Below, one piece after another: positions 25,771 to 40,700 of a stretch of DNA of 64,000 bases. A model generated the notes under the pieces. That model worked only from the letters and a program-made list of their open reading frames with translations, had not been told where the DNA came from and searched no databases. Position numbers and translations under genes: made by a program. This DNA is from Pyrocephalus nanus (taxonomy: Eukaryota > Chordata > Aves > Passeriformes > Tyrannidae), in the NCBI GenBank assembly GCA_038380795.1, contig CM076277.1:1641501-1705500 (forward strand), in the 5' to 3' direction. Positions within the stretch are counted from its first letter, which is position 1. The number at the start of each line of letters is the position of its first letter.

Positions 25771-28700
25771 GTAATGCAGCTGCTGCTTTGTTCTCACAGG
25801 TGACTCAGGTGACTTTTCTGGGAAGGAGCCCTGATTGCCAGAATCTGTTCACAGCTTAAAGTATCTTAAAAACTGGAAAACCCCTCTCTGGTAACTTACC
25901 AGCACACACTCTTCCAAAGTCTTGAGGAATGACAGGCCACCACAGTTCAGGTAAGTTTGGAGTAGTGAGGATTTACAAAGGCTGGGCTAAAATGGAAAGG
26001 TGATCCCATTCCTGACCTGGTGTAGCTGTAGAACCTCTAATAAGTTTCTCCTTGTTAGAAGAACTTTGGATTGTATCCTATTTTCTTTTTTCCCTTTTTT
26101 TATAAAATATTTTGTCTTAAATTATCCTTTAGTGTTTTGACACCCAAACCACCCCCATCTCCCTGGATTTAGTAATGGGGAGCTGTTTCCTTTTAATGTC
26201 TCCAGAGCTCAGCTAGAGGAGTCCAGATTCACACAATACTGAGACTTCCAAAAATCATCGTGTTGCAGCAGCTGTTTAAGTCTTTCAATCTCCCTTTTGT
26301 GGGCTGGAGAAGAGCCATCTGGGCTTTAGGAGAGCCCTGGCCTCACTGGATTCTGCCACAAACCGTTGTTCTGAGCGCCTAAATCATCACGGGCATCCCA
26401 ACAAGATGTAGCATCTTGCATCTGCAAACTGTAATTATGAGCAATGCAGTTTGCTCGCTTTCCATTGCTCACAGCCAAGCCCAGTGGTGTGGGAAGCATT
26501 TTCCAAGGCTTTGCTGTTTAATGGCTGACATCAAGAGCTGGCTAGTGCTGCTCTGTCCACTCACTCGCTGTCCCCCACAAAATGGGTGAAATCTCTGAAA
26601 TTCTGCTGTGTTTTAGTCTGTACTGATTAGTTTTTCCTCATTTCTCTAGTGTGCTAGCATACTGTTTAGTACCTGTGAAATTTAAAAATTCAGCTGAACT
26701 CTGCAGTCCAGCTGCCTGTTCTGACAGAGCAGTGCTGACTGCTGGGCTTCCTCAACTCAGTTTTTTAAAATGTTTCCTGGTAGGTGAGTCTTGGAAGTAC
26801 AAAATCAGTGTAGACCAGCAGATAAAAATACAGGCCTTGAGAACAGTTTGTGGTTTCAAAATGAGAGGTAAACATTTACAGAAGACAAGCTTCCTAAATG
26901 CAGTGCCCCAGATCTTGCTCGTGATTCTCCAGGGATTTTCCATGTTTGAATTCAAGAGGGTAGATTGCCCTTGCTTCAGTCAGCTGACCTAAGTAGGAGG
27001 TATTGCAGCGTGCCAAAGCAAAGTGGTTTGCACTTTATAAGTTTCAGCCTCTCTGTCAAGTGTGGCCTGGTCAGTGCCATCCAGTCCTGGCTGTGGTGTC
27101 AGCTGTGGTTCACAGGCAGTGTGCTCATCAGCACAGAACGCCCAGTGGTGGTAACCAGCACTCACAAGGGCACATAAAGAGTGATGCTTGTTTTCCTTGA
27201 CTCGGTTTTGAAGTTACAGAAAGTTACCTCAGTAGGGAAAAATACGGTGAGTGGCTCCAGAACCATCCTCAGTACTGCAGGGGAAGCGAAGTGTGCTGAG
27301 CCTCTCCATTTTACACTTTGTTTTAAAAAAAGGAGGGGCTCAGGGAGCGGCCAACTCCAAGGTCTGGCCCTCATTAAGGCTTTCAAGCTTAAAATAATAC
27401 ATGTGTGCTTTTTAGACATGGCTTATGGAGCATGTGGGTGTGGTGCCATAACCTGCTGTTCTGTGCAGTGGATCAGAGTCCAAAATCTGTTGAGCTGGCA
27501 GTTCACTAAGATTTTTACTGACCAACCCACTTTAGATGTAGGAGTTGGAGCCAGCATGGATTAATGGCCAGAAATAGTACAGTAAAACTCTTAAGGTGTT
27601 AATGGGTGAGTGCTCATGAACTCCTCAGGTACAAGGGCTGCTGCACGCAGAGAAGGAGCTCTGGTGTCCTAATACTCAAAACAGTGGAATTGCCTGGGAA
27701 ATGGAAATGGGTTGTATCTTGTTCGCTTGTCTGAACTCCGACTAATGACACTGGAGACCACCGAATCCTGGATATGTTCTGTCTCAAATCAGCAACAAAT
27801 TATAAGCTTGCCTTTTAAAGAATACAAGCACACTTTTGTTTGTGAGTAGTTCAAGCCTGATAGCAAGTGCAGGGAAGTAAAATACACTATATTTGTTCAC
27901 CTCATTCAGGCTCACTAAAATGCAGTGACTTTATACTGGGGAAGTAAAGGAACTTCAAATGTTCCCATTTAGTAGAAGGAGAGAGAAAAAGAAAGGACTG
28001 CCCCAGTGAAAAATTTCAGAGCCAGATTCAGGAGGTGGAATGGGCAGCCCTTAGGCTGGGTTGTGTTGGCCCAGCTAGCTTTGTGCTTTGAGGTGCAGCC
28101 TGGAAAATCTGCCTTAAACAAGTAAATGGTTTAAAGTCAGATTTTTGGTGTCTAAAATCAAGTATGCAGGAGCCAGGGCATTTCAGCACTAATGCTGCTT
28201 GTGCCTCATGGTACACCCTGACAGCAAGCAGCCCAATTCAGACCTTCATTCCTTGCTTTGTCTCATATCCTCTCTGCTCATTTAGGGAATCTCAGGCTTT
28301 TCCCAGTACAAATTCAGATCAGCCTTTTCTTTACTTAGCATGCACCATCCAAATCCAGTGCTGGATACAGAAATTTCTCACTTCTCCACAGATTTTGTTA
28401 AAGTCCTTAATCTGTGTGGCACTGGGTGACTGAACTGACTTTCTGCACGGCCTGGTGGTGGTGTCAGAAATCTCAATTCATTTCAGTGTCTCAAATTGAA
28501 ATCAGAGAGGGCTGCTTTTTAGTTTCTTTTCCCACATCCTGAGGATTTGGTGGTTTTTGCCACGTTATGCTCAAAACATTGACACAGTTCAATACACAGA
28601 CGAGGAAAGGGGGAAATGGATCCTCAAAACAGATTTGCAGATATAAGCTGTCTCAATCTGCAGAATGTAGGTAGCAACCTCTGGTCTCGCTAACGTGGAA

Positions 28701-31700
28701 AGGCCCTGCAGGGAGGAAAACAGGGCCATGTGCTGACACATGGAGAGGAGTGAGGGTGCTCAGCCAGAAGAAATGTTTGGAGTGTTTCTGTTGTGCATAT
28801 GTGATCCTAGTTGTAATTTTGGTACTAAAGGTGCTGTGCCTAAAACACATTAGCTGTAATGCTGTTGCAAGTGATTTGCTCAGCCTTTTGCAGCAGCTGA
28901 CAGCTCTCAGTGGCGTAACATCTGAGATGGGCACACAGACAGGTTCCTGCAGCCCTGCAAACCTGCAGGATGCCAAATGTGTGCTGTCCTGACTGTGTGG
29001 GTCACCCTGTGGGAGCAGCCAGTTGTGAGCTGCGAGCCCAGCTCCCGTGTGCTGGGGTTTCAGTGGCGTGCAGGGTCCTGTGTGTGCCATGGAACAATCC
29101 TGTGCCTGTGACTGCATGGCCTGTTTTCCTGCACTCATCACATGAGATCCCAGGGTTAGTCCTTCAAGAGTTTTGCATCCAAATTCTTAATGAACAACAG
29201 GACCAGACAAAACCCAACCCCACACCCAGCCCAGCTTTGGCCACGGTCCTTTCTGTGTGCACTGCCCCTGCTCAAATTCTCTCAGCTGTGCCCACAGATG
29301 CTCCCTTTAGGTGGCAGCCTCTGGACAGCCCAAAACCTTGCTGAATAGAAATGGGCAGAACTTGCACGGGGTTTACTTGTACAAGTCTCATATTTTCCTG
29401 CTGACCTGACTGCAGCCATGCCCTGTTCTAAAACAGAGGTCTCTGAGGGGAACTTTCATGATGTTGTTGATGGTGTTCTGGGGCACTGTGCTGAACTCTT
29501 TTTTTCTTTTCCCTGTTTTTCATTAACAGAATGCAGCTCGCAACTTCCAGGACTTCGACTGTCAGGTAAGACTCGTGTAGGAGACAAGGATTGGTTGACA
29601 GACTCCCCGTGGCTCAACAGTAACGTTGAGAGAGATGAAAAAAAAATCTGTATCTTAATTTTACCTCCTGTTAAGGTTTAATCAATAAGAACTGGCATAT
29701 ATCCAGTAGCAGAAATTGTCCTCCATCCTTTCACGCCCAGCAGTTTGTTCTAAGGTGCAGGCCTGGACTGCTCTGCCAAGGCTGCACAACATCTTGCAGG
29801 ATGGCTGGTCTCCTGAAAAGCAGTTTCTTGGGAAAAGTCAATACGCTGAGGAACTTCAGCTCTGTCACACCCTGTGTGGTTCACTGGCTGGGAAAGGAGG
29901 AGGTTGCATGATCTGTCTATTTGTCTTGAGAGGAGATGGAAGTCACCAAGCTGCCCAAGATACAACACCCTGCTTTGCTGGGCCTGGGTCTTGACACAGC
30001 CGTGGTCGTTTTCCAGGGGTTTATGGATGGTGCAGAGATGAACCCAGTGGCTCTGGTTGCCAATAATCCTTTCAGAGGAGTGGTTGCTTCACCAGCATCG
30101 AAGACAGAGGACACACTCTGTGATGGGGGGAGCGCAGCTCTGAGGTTCCGTGGGGCATTTTGTGGAGCAAAGGCTCATTTTCCATGCCAGATTATCCTGC
30201 TGCCTTCTCCCTGAGTGTGTGGATGTGCAGCCAGCAGCTGTGCCTTTTCTCCAGCCGTGGGGGCTGCTGTGCCTGCAGTGCTCTGCTCAGTGCAGGGCAG
30301 GTCACACACTGCTGCTGGAGCACACCAGCAGGGGCAGGGCTGCAATAGATGTCACAGATTTAATAAAAGTCTGTTGATGTAGATAATTCCAGAAAACCAC
30401 TTGCAAGCCTGTGCAGAACAGGAACGTAATAAATACAGCCCTGTGAAGGTAGTTTGTATTTTTTCCTTCTCTTGGCATCACTGACAGTACCCCCCATTTG
30501 GGCAGGCTCAGGGCACTATACTGCTTTAGCTCCATTCAGTGTGAGTTTTGTTATTATCTTAAAGCCTAGAAGTATAAAAATCACTAATTTTAGCACATTG
30601 TAACTGTAGTTTCTTGTCTGAGAAGCAGCAACAGCGTTAAGCAATGATTTTTCTGTGAAATGAAGGATAATGGTTTTAAAACACTTTCCTGTACCATCAT
30701 GTCTCCATCTCTCTGTATCTTCTCTGTCACCTCTAGAGGTAAAGTGTGCTCCCATGTCAGATGAGTAATGGGTAAAAATTGAGGTAAGAATGGGTAAACA
30801 CTGAGTAAATGTTAGATAGCAGAGGCACTTCCTGCAGTGGCCTGTCTGCCAGGATTGGGAAGAATGTGAATGTTATGCCAGGGTATATTGGCCTCCACTG
30901 CCAACCCTCTACTGACCCACCAAAGCTCTGGGTGTGCCCCTGTCCTGCCTGGCTGGGAGCAGCGTGGTCTTGGAGCTGGAGCAGAGTGGGAAGGTGGGAA
31001 GGAATCCCTGTCACAGAGCTGTGAATGGCTGCTGCCTTTGGGCTCTACGCTTTCCCTCAATAAACAAATCTCTTTGTGCCCTTCTTTGAACAGAGCCCTG
31101 GATCTGAAGCTGGGCAAGCCCCACAGAAACTGGGTGCTGCTGTTGTCTCAGCTCCCTGTCCTCCCAGGGCTGAGCTTTGGGAAGAGCTGGGTGGGCTGCA
31201 GGCAGGGAGAGGGGCTCTGGGGAGTGCTGGGCCTGGAAGGACGTGCTTGTTGCTTCTCTGCTTTGCTGGAGATCAGCAGTGAGCTGGTGGCCATGGCAAC
31301 AGTTGGGCAGGAGGCAAGATGTTCCTTCCGGGAGCCTTGGATAATTCATTTAGAATACAAGGTTTTTTCAGCAAGATGTTAATACAGTGTCTCTTGTGAC
31401 TGTAAATGTTGTCCTAACCTCACCTTTCTCCAGCATCTCTCCCTGCAAGGTGCAGTTTCAGGGCACACCTGGCTTGACACCTCCCCTTCCGCTCCTACAT
31501 GGAAAATACCCCAAGGGCCAGATTAAGTCTCTGTTTGAAATCTGCCAGCAAGGATGGGTGGTGTGTTGGGTCCTTGGCTTATCTGCCTCAGTTGGTAGTA
31601 CCAGGAACAGTTCTTACATGGGGAAATTGAGCTATTGTTTTGTCCTGTGAAAAATTCCCACTGCTTTTTGATCTGGCAAAGCACATCTGGCTGCCATAGC

Positions 31701-34700
31701 CAGGCCTCTGTGAAACTGGTCACTTTAGCAGTATCGGGGAATTTGAAGTAAAGAAGTTTGCCAGGGGTTTCAGAGGAAGGAAGATGCTGTTGTGCAGAGA
31801 TAGACTTAAAAGCACCTAGACTGAGGCAGAGGTTTAATTTGTCCTGAGTTTCACAGGGAGGAAAAGCCTTGGGGAGGATCTCAGTTTGACAAGAACAGGC
31901 ACAAACTGATTGATGAAGGCTAATAACTGGAATATGGTTTCCAGTTACAGTGCAGTGAAGTTCCCAATCAGCTTCCAATAGCAGCAAAATCTGCAAGGGA
32001 CCTGGTGGGTTTTAAGGTAAAACTTAAAGGGTTTGTGGGATGGATTGTCTTATACAATGTAGTGTTTGAGAGCACAGCCTCAGTGATGTGAGACCTTGGC
32101 CCTTTCAGACCTTTTATTTTTCTAACAGTTCAAAAGAAGCTGTTTTAAATGGAGACAAAGCTGTGGCTTGGACTGGGGCTGACCACATCCTGGGCTGTGC
32201 TTGCAGGGCTGCAGGCAGTGGGGTGTAGGGGGGTGACGGGGACAAGGTGAGGCTCTGTCAGCACTGTTGATAACCCTGTTGGCAGTGCAGGTCCAGTTTG
32301 AGCTCCCCAGTATAAGATGTGGATATATCAGAGTGAGTGCTGTTTTATTTTGGTCTGTGTTATTCTGTGCCCTCAGCCACGAGGTCATTTGCTGTAAATC
32401 CATCCCAGAATTTCACGGAATATTCTGAGTTGGAAGGGACCCACAAGGATCATCGAGTCCAACTCTTAAGTGAATGGCCCATACTGAACCCACCACCTCT
32501 GGTGTTATTAGCACCCTGCTCTCACCAGCTGAGCTAATCTCGGTGTCCCAGCTCCTCCCAGGACTGACTGATGCTCCTGCCAGGCCTAGGCTTGGATACA
32601 GCTGGAGTAACAGCCAGCTCCAGTGTTTGTTTTGTGGTGCCTCTAGACGGCCTTCTGGCTGGAAGCTGGGTTTTCAGAGTGTTCTCTGCAGCTGGGCCAT
32701 GCTTGTGAATGGGAGAAGTGTTTAGTTGAATCCCTCAGGAGCGTGTCATTAGCACTGTCACTGACTCCAGGGGGTGTGCAGTGCTGGGCACGCAGGTTCC
32801 CCACGCTGTTTTCTGTACAGCTTTGGCATGTGTTACTTTACAGGGTAACAGGTGTATTTAAGGTTTGTAAGATCTTTCATTTGGGGAAAAGGGTGATGCC
32901 ATTAGGAATTTCTATTCATTTCCTCGTGTGTTTGGTTTTATTTTTAAATAACTTGCCAGGATCAGATCTGGGCAAAGTCAACCCTCCTGCTTCTGAAATT
33001 TGTTACTCTAGGTGAATGTGTGTGAGGAAACTTTTGGCTTTTCTGGTACAACTGACTTCCAGATACAGCTGCCCTGGTTTTCTTGAACTGTACATCTGCA
33101 AGCAACCCCAGCTAACCCTGACATCTAACAGATTGCCTGGCATCAGTTAAACAACCCCACGTTAATCTGGTAACTGCAGTGGAGATGAAACGGAGAGCTA
33201 GCGTGGGGGCTTAGGGGTCTTTATCAATAGGAATGTAGGTTATTGTCAGAACTAAAAAGTATTAACCTAAATCTGAGACCTACATTTTACTTGAAAGCTA
33301 TATGAACCCTAATGAAATGTAGGCTTGGCTTTTTCCACTGTCCGTGGGCAGATGGTGGAATAAACGCTGTGTGCTGCAGAGGGACAGATGGTGTGGTGAC
33401 CTGTGCCGTTAACAGAGCTGTGCCTGGGCTTTCATTATTATCTGCAGACCCTCTTCAGCTTCCAGAAGTACGTGTTTTGTCTCAGCCTAAATCTCTCCCC
33501 TCTTTCCAGATGATTTGCTTTAAATAGAAATGAAGGAATATGCAGATATGTTTATAAAACTATCCAAATAAACCTGCGTTATGTTTCAGTCTGACCTAAG
33601 CTGGCACGTGTAGCTGACACTTCCCCTCTGCTGCCTCCCACCAGCAGGAAGGCAGAGAAGTGTTTGGCTTTCAGGAGAAGGGGCCTTGGGGTGTGGGGAT
33701 GGTCTGGGATTTGGCTGAATATTCGCAGAAAGCTCACAGTGTGTGCAGGAGGTGGGAATAGGTAAGTGCAGGACCTGCAGGGTTCATCTGAAACAGAAAA
33801 GACAGGGCATGCATAAACCCCTGGAGGAAAGGAATTAAAGCTTCCCAATACAAAAAATTGCTGTATGCCTTGCTGGCATTACTGGAAATGTAGAGTCACT
33901 CAGTTGGCTGTGCCCAGAGTAAAACACAGCACGGTGTTTGCAGAGTTAATGGCAGACCTCGATGAGGAATTTTTTGTCACTTTTTTTTTTAGCGAAAGTA
34001 TCACTGTTCAATAAGACCACATTTTTAATTACTCGGTTTTGGAGGAGTTCTCTCAGAAGTACATTTGTTGGAAGGTTTTTAATCTGCATTTTTAAATGTT
34101 TGCTTATTCTTACCCAGCCTCTTTGCTTTATTTTGGCTTGCTGTGCAGTCAGAGATGGTATCTGCTGTTGAGAGGTTATTGAAATATCCCATCGAGTGCA
34201 TTTGCTGATGTTGGAGAGGTTGAATTGAAACTGTGTGCGTTGTTTAATTAAAGCCATATTGTGAGGGCTACCCACTGGTGTTGAATACAAGATGTTTTAA
34301 GACATCTTCTGTTAATTGTGATGAAATAACATAGAATGTTAGCATTTTGAGGAAGGGTTTGCTTTTTCTGGGTGAGTAACTGGGGCTATTCTCAGCAGCA
34401 GTGAAACATTTTGCCTGGAATATTGAGGACTATTGTTCCTCTGATTTGTACAACGAGTTCTTTTGTTCAAAGCGCTGGAGTGAAATTAATTACAACACAG
34501 AAGATGTTTTGATCTAGAAAGCAAGTTTACTTAATGTTTGCTAAATTAATGCTGCTCCTAATCTTATTAACACTAGCATCACCACTAAAGCACTGGTTTT
34601 GACATCTCCTTACATCACAACAACAAATACTGTAAAGCTAAAATTATTTAAATGGATTTTTATTTTGGACATTTTTTAATTTTTGTTTCTTGGGAAGCTT

Positions 34701-37700
34701 TTCTTCTGATTCCTCCCATCATTTGATTTTCCATCTAAAAGCTCTGTTTTCTGTAAAACTGAAGTGTTGAGTTCTGGAAAGTTTTAGCTAGCTGGACTTG
34801 TACTGAAACATGGCTCTTATTTTCAAATGTATGTGCACAATCCTTCCTTGGGGTTTACTTAAGCACTACCCTTGCTTTCTGTATTCTGTGGTAACAGCGT
34901 GCCAAAGAGGCTGATTATGCAGCTGTGACGTTTGAAGTTCCTGTGCTTCTAATGTTCTTGTCGGTGAGTCCTTAGAGCAGAGCAGATGTGTGTGCTTTAG
35001 GCTGAGACAGGGGTTTGAATGGTGCCTTTCCAGCGGCAGTGGCTGAGCCGTTCCCATCTGTTTGCAGCACTCGTTAATGGTATTTCACAGCGACTAATGA
35101 GTACCTGCAGCGATAGCTGTAACTCAACACAGTGAGGCTCAGTTCTACTTGCCGGGGATGTGCAAGGTTTGGAGACACAGAATACGGCCCTGCTTTCTCT
35201 TCTTTGGGAGGTTTGAAGATGTTCATGGTCTTCAGCAAGATGCTGACATGCAGTTTGGCTCATCGTGTCAGCAGGAGAACTGTGCTTGGCTGGAAACGTG
35301 GCCCTTGGCTTACTTTCCAGGTTCCTTGAGGAGCTGTGGTGGTCTGTGGTCTAGCAGTCACACAAAGTATTTTAGACTCAGCTGTGGCACATTCAGATCT
35401 CCCCTGGAGCCTCAGGTTTCCAAAGGCTGTGTCTGCAGGTGGTGGCACCTTGAGCCCAGTGCCCAGTGATGGGAGAGCACCAGAGACATCAGCCTGTTCT
35501 GTTTGCAGCCCGAGGGCAAGGCTGCAGTCTCATACCCTGCTGACTCAAAACAGCAGTGCAGAGCGCTGGGAGACAACACCCCCTGCCAGCCTTGGGCAGA
35601 GGAGAGCTCATCTGCAATGGTTTCATTCAGATCTGGGAGGTCCAATTTCCTGCCTGAGCTGGGAAGGAGGGGATCTAACCCTAACCCGTGTATTCCTCAG
35701 TCTGTGCTGGGTGTCTCTCTCATGACCCTGGATACTTGACTGGAGTGCAAGAAAGTTGTAGCTTTAACTGCTGCTGGGAACACACGGGCAGGGCAGGAGA
35801 GAGAACATCCTGCTCCACCTCAGACGTGTCAGTGTTGCCATCCATGAGTTGCTTGTTGGTCTCAGCACTGTGTGGTTGTAGGGGTTCATGTTCTCTGCTG
35901 TGGGAGCACAAACCCAGCCTGTCAGCCACTCGAGTTCCTCTGAGTGCAGAGCCAGTGCCTGTTCTGTGGCAGAAGCTGTGTTTGGAGGTGAATTGCTGTT
36001 TCTTGCTGTCTGACAAAAAGCATTAGCAAGGGTCACAGAGAGGCACTGGGTCTGTCCTTCACCATCACCTGCCTTTGGAGCAGGCACACACAGATGCTGT
36101 TTGGACTCCAGCAACAGCAGCACCTTTGTCTCCTGATGCTCTTGAGTTTGTGTAAGCAAATTGAGTACCTCGTTCTGCTGCTGCTCTGGATTCTCACCCA
36201 GAATTTCTCTAATTTAAAACTTAATGCAGTTACACAGAGTACCAGAAACCATTGCCTGCTTGCATAGATCATATTGTGTTTTCTATTAATAAATTTCTGC
36301 TCTGTATGGAAATGAATAATTTACTTCAAGATGTTGCTTTAGATCTGATTTCCCATGCAGCCATCTCCTTCAGCTCTACTATTTCCAAAATAATTTTACA
36401 CAGAGAGGGGGTGGGAAGCACTTACCTGCCAACTGCCTAAAGGTTGGTGATACTAGAACCAGGTGGTGATGTTTTACAGTCTTGCAATATCTTTTTCTTA
36501 TCTTACAGGCATAGTTTGTGGTGTTTTTTTAGCAATGTGTAGAAATTTGAGGGCAGCTGTTGCTGAGAGCGAGGCAATGGAATCTCTGCTTTAATCTCTC
36601 CATGGTTAATAGCTGGGATAGGTTGCCCCAGGAGCATGGTGCAGTTTTTCACCTTTGCCAAGACCAGTAAAGACAATGTAAAGTAAATAATAGCTGTAGC
36701 CAGAGTCACTGGAAAAGGGGAAAGCCTGCCCTGAGTAATCTGCATCTCTTCCACCTTGCAGCAAAGCAGCAGAGGCAGTTTTTCTTTGCCTTAGGTGGAC
36801 CAGCAGCTGAATGTGCTGAAGTTGAAAGGTTTTTTTGGGATGTTTCTAGTCCTCTGCTAGTACAGACATCCAACAAGCTTGAGCAAAATGCAAGCAATAG
36901 ACACTTTACTGCTCTGTGTTCTGCCAGGTTTTAATGCTTTTTAAAAATATTGAAGGGATTTCACAGATGTGTTCTTTATTGTTAGTCTCCACATTAAATC
37001 AGTTCCCAGTTTTTCCAAGGAATTAATTTTGAACTTAAAACAGCTTCACACTGGGAGGTCATCTGGCAATGCCAAAAGAGAAGCTTAATAAATTAGTCTT
37101 GAAAAGTACTGGCAATATGAATTCTCATCATTAATCATTCCCACTGTGAAACAAATGGTTTACTTAAGTCTTCAATAACTTTTAAAACTTAAGCACTGGA
37201 TCACACTGACCTGGGGCTGAGGCTGTGGCTGGGATTTGGACCACTGTGGTGTGGCACCCAGGTACCTCTGTCTGCTGCCTGGGGGTCTCTGGAGCTCAAG
37301 GCATTAGCACCTTGGGAGCTGCTGTTGGATGCCTCACTCTTTCACCCAGAATGTTTTTTCTCAGTATGGAAAGTTTTCGGTGATGTTAAGGAAACTCTGT
37401 CTGACCACCCAGGAGCCACTCTGGAAGTCACTCTGACACCACCTGAGCTGGGACTGCCCCTTGGCAACTGCTCCCTCCCCTCACAGACCAGGTTTGCTTC
37501 CCGGCTCCACCCAGGTTTCACACTGCAGAGACTCGGGGTCCAGATCCTGAAAATAATTTAATCATGGTGCAATAACTGAATGACAAAATATCAGCTGGAG
37601 CTGGTGCCGCTGAGGAGGGACCCCGAACAAAGGAACCTCTGGGCCTTTATACCCTCACAGTCAAAGTGTGGGAAAGTCTGGGGGTCTTCAGTCTCTGGCT

Positions 37701-40700
37701 GTGTCTCTGAGTGTCCCGTCCCCCCTCTGAGTGTCCCGTCCCCCCTCTGAGTGTCCCGTCCCCCCTCTGAGTGTCCCGTCCCCCCTCTGAGTGTCCCGTC
37801 CCCCCTCTGAGTGTCCCGTCCCCCTCTGAGTGTCCCGTCCCCCTCTGAGTGTCCCGTCCCCCCTCTGAGTGTCCCGTCCCCCCTCTGAGTGTCCCGTCCC
37901 CCCTCTGAGTGTCCCGTCCCCCTCTGAGTGTCCCGTCCCCCCTCAGTGTCCCATCCCCCCTCAGTGTCCTGTCCCCCTCGCTGGCCCACAGGTCCCCGTG
38001 TCCTTTGTTATGCAAAGGGGCAGCAGTTCAGGCCTCTTGCCTCGGCTCCTGCCCCCCAGAGCTCAACCTGCATTTCCCACTGCAGCTGCACTGGAGCTCC
38101 CTGCACTGAAGGGATTCTTTAGTGCCACTGGCACTGTCATTGCTTCCCCCTCTGGCCAAAGGTGGCAGTCAGAGGTGTTTTCTGCATTTGAACTGTTTGC
38201 CCTCTGTGTGCCCACTTCTTCCCACAGTCAGTCCCACAGTAGATTTAGCCTTTGGCAGTTATAGTTGAGTGTGGGTTTTCCTCCTCAGTTTAAGAAGCAT
38301 TCAGAGATGTTAAAGACAAATGGGATGAAGTCCCAGCCTTGTCTGATCTTTGCAAATCCCCAGCAAGAAATGCTTCCCAGCAGTTCCTGCTTGGATTTGA
38401 CATCAGATGTTTTGAAGTTGCTGTTGGGTTGTGTTTTATCACCTCCCAGTATCTGAGCCTTTCTGGTTCTCACACATTTCATTTTCTCAAGTGCAGGGTT
38501 GTTTGACCAAGAGCAGAGATTCTCAGGAGCTGGCACCAAAAAGATTGTAGCAAAAATCACAAGTCAGTAGCATTGGTGACCTTCCTTTGGTGGCCAGTAC
38601 CTGTTCTTCTGCCCAAGCCCTACCTGAAAGTGTATCTTAATGGTATAGCTAAGGCAGGTCAGTGCCTCTGCCACCACCTGTGCACCTGCACTGCTCACCT
38701 TCCATCTGAAGCAGAGATCCTGTGGCCACAGGGTCAGTTGCTTTGGTTTCCCCCTGTAGTGGGGCAGTGACCCCAGCCCTGCACTCCTGCTTACAGACTT
38801 GCATGACACCAGCAGCTCCCTGGACACAGGGCAGGGCAGAGGGACAGGAGAAGGACTCTTTTCAATGGCACTTCCTCATCAAGTCAGCTAATCAAAGTTG
38901 CACCCATTATGTGGCACCAGCACTGCATTTTAGCCACAAACTTCTATGGAGCTACAGGTTAGGGAGTCCCAAGATGGGAGAAGTTGTCATTGATGTGATT
39001 CTGACAAGGGCAGAGACGTCTTGTGCCTTCCAAGAGCTGCTCTGTGACAGGAGCAGTAATGTGTTCCAGATCAACATCCTTGGGGAAAAGAAAAAAAACA
39101 AAAAACAAAACAACAAATAACCACCAAGCTATAGAAGACCTCACTGGTTTTGTACTCAGAGTTCAAAACAAGAACTGCACAGAAATGGAGATTATTGAAC
39201 ATCAACTGAGCAGAGAGCAAGTGCCCACCATCCATCAGAGCAGAGACGACGAATGGTGCCAGAAAGCCAGCATGACTAACAGAAGGGCAAGGAGGCTATT
39301 GAAAACAAAAAAGCAGTTTCAGAAAAAGCTAGAGAAAATGGAAGAGGTTATAAACTCTAGCAGATTAAATATATGAACAGAACAAAGGCAGAAGGGGATT
39401 CTGAGAGATTATTTGCAAGGGGAAAAAAAATAACTGTCCTGTTTCGAACCTATCAAAATGGAACCACATGGGGGGGGTTGCAGAGTGCTACTGACTTCTC
39501 AGGCTCTGCAAGGAGGGCTCAAGGAAAATCTAACCATAGCAGAAAAACTAAATTTAATTTCTTCTGCATGCAAGCTTAGCACAGAGCAGCTCACAGAGGT
39601 TACTGTGCTGGAATGCTCTTTGTGGGGAGTCAGCACAAGCCCTGTCTTAAACCACAGTGCCTGCTGCAGGGGCTGTACAAAAGATAAGATTTATGCTTTT
39701 TTTAGCAGTTTGTAATATTTCATAATATTTATTAACTGGGAGTATCAAGGAGGAGTTTTAAAAGAGTTTAAGGATGGAATAGTTGAGGTGTTAAGTGAGA
39801 GCCAAGCTTCTCTGGTGAAGGAGCTTCACCTGTCAGATAGATCCCATAGGAATTCTGGGAATTCACTGACAAACTATACCAGACAGACTGATAAAACCAG
39901 CAGAGTGTAGTGGATGAATTACACTGATAAATATTGGGAAAGGGTCAATGTAAGATTTGTAAAGGGAAGTCCTGCTCTACAGAGCTGTTGAAATTCTTTG
40001 AAAGAGTCAGTAGTGATATAAATAAAGAGAATTCAGTTGATGCAGCCAACTTGGATTTCCAAAGGACAAGACCCCTTACCAAAGGGAGTCATAAGACATG
40101 TTTCTTAAGGGACTTAGGAGGCCATGTGGTCAGAGGAGAGGTCCATTCATGGATGAAATACTGGTTAAAAAAAACCAGCATTTGTTTGCACAGTTGTTTG
40201 AGATCACTTGAGAAGCAGCCTGGAGACCTGTGCTGGACCTGCACTGCTAAAATATACTCTTCAGTGATCTGGAAAAAGTGATGGAGGGTACAGTGGCAAA
40301 ATTTATCTGCCTTTGGGTAAACAAAGTGTGCTGCACATTGAGTCAAGGCTTCCTCCAGTGGAATATGAAAGCGTGGGCTCAGGGCTGATGATAACTCAGG
40401 GGCATAAAACACTGGTATTGCAAGGGATGAGTGACAATGTCAACGAGAGGCTTGTGGCTTTCAGCAAAGCAAATCAATCCTTGTTCATCAGGAACAGAGA
40501 ACAAAGCAACCTCATTGTGCTGCCGTGTGCAGCCACAGCGCGCCCCTGACGTCCTGCCAGCGCCCCTGGGCTCAGCAAGGACACAGCTGCACAACAGCAG
40601 GATGGTCAGCAGAGAACTGCAGGATGCTCAGGAGAAAGCTGCTGTACCAGGGCCGCCCAGGTAATCCCAAGCACATCAGCCCAGAAAGGAACATGTGAGG

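Noticed and set aside
37591..38015. Two minus-strand G/R/D/T/H-rich repeat proteins
   Set aside because: Both are different frames of the same 19-20-bp minisatellite, so neither is independent evidence for a gene.
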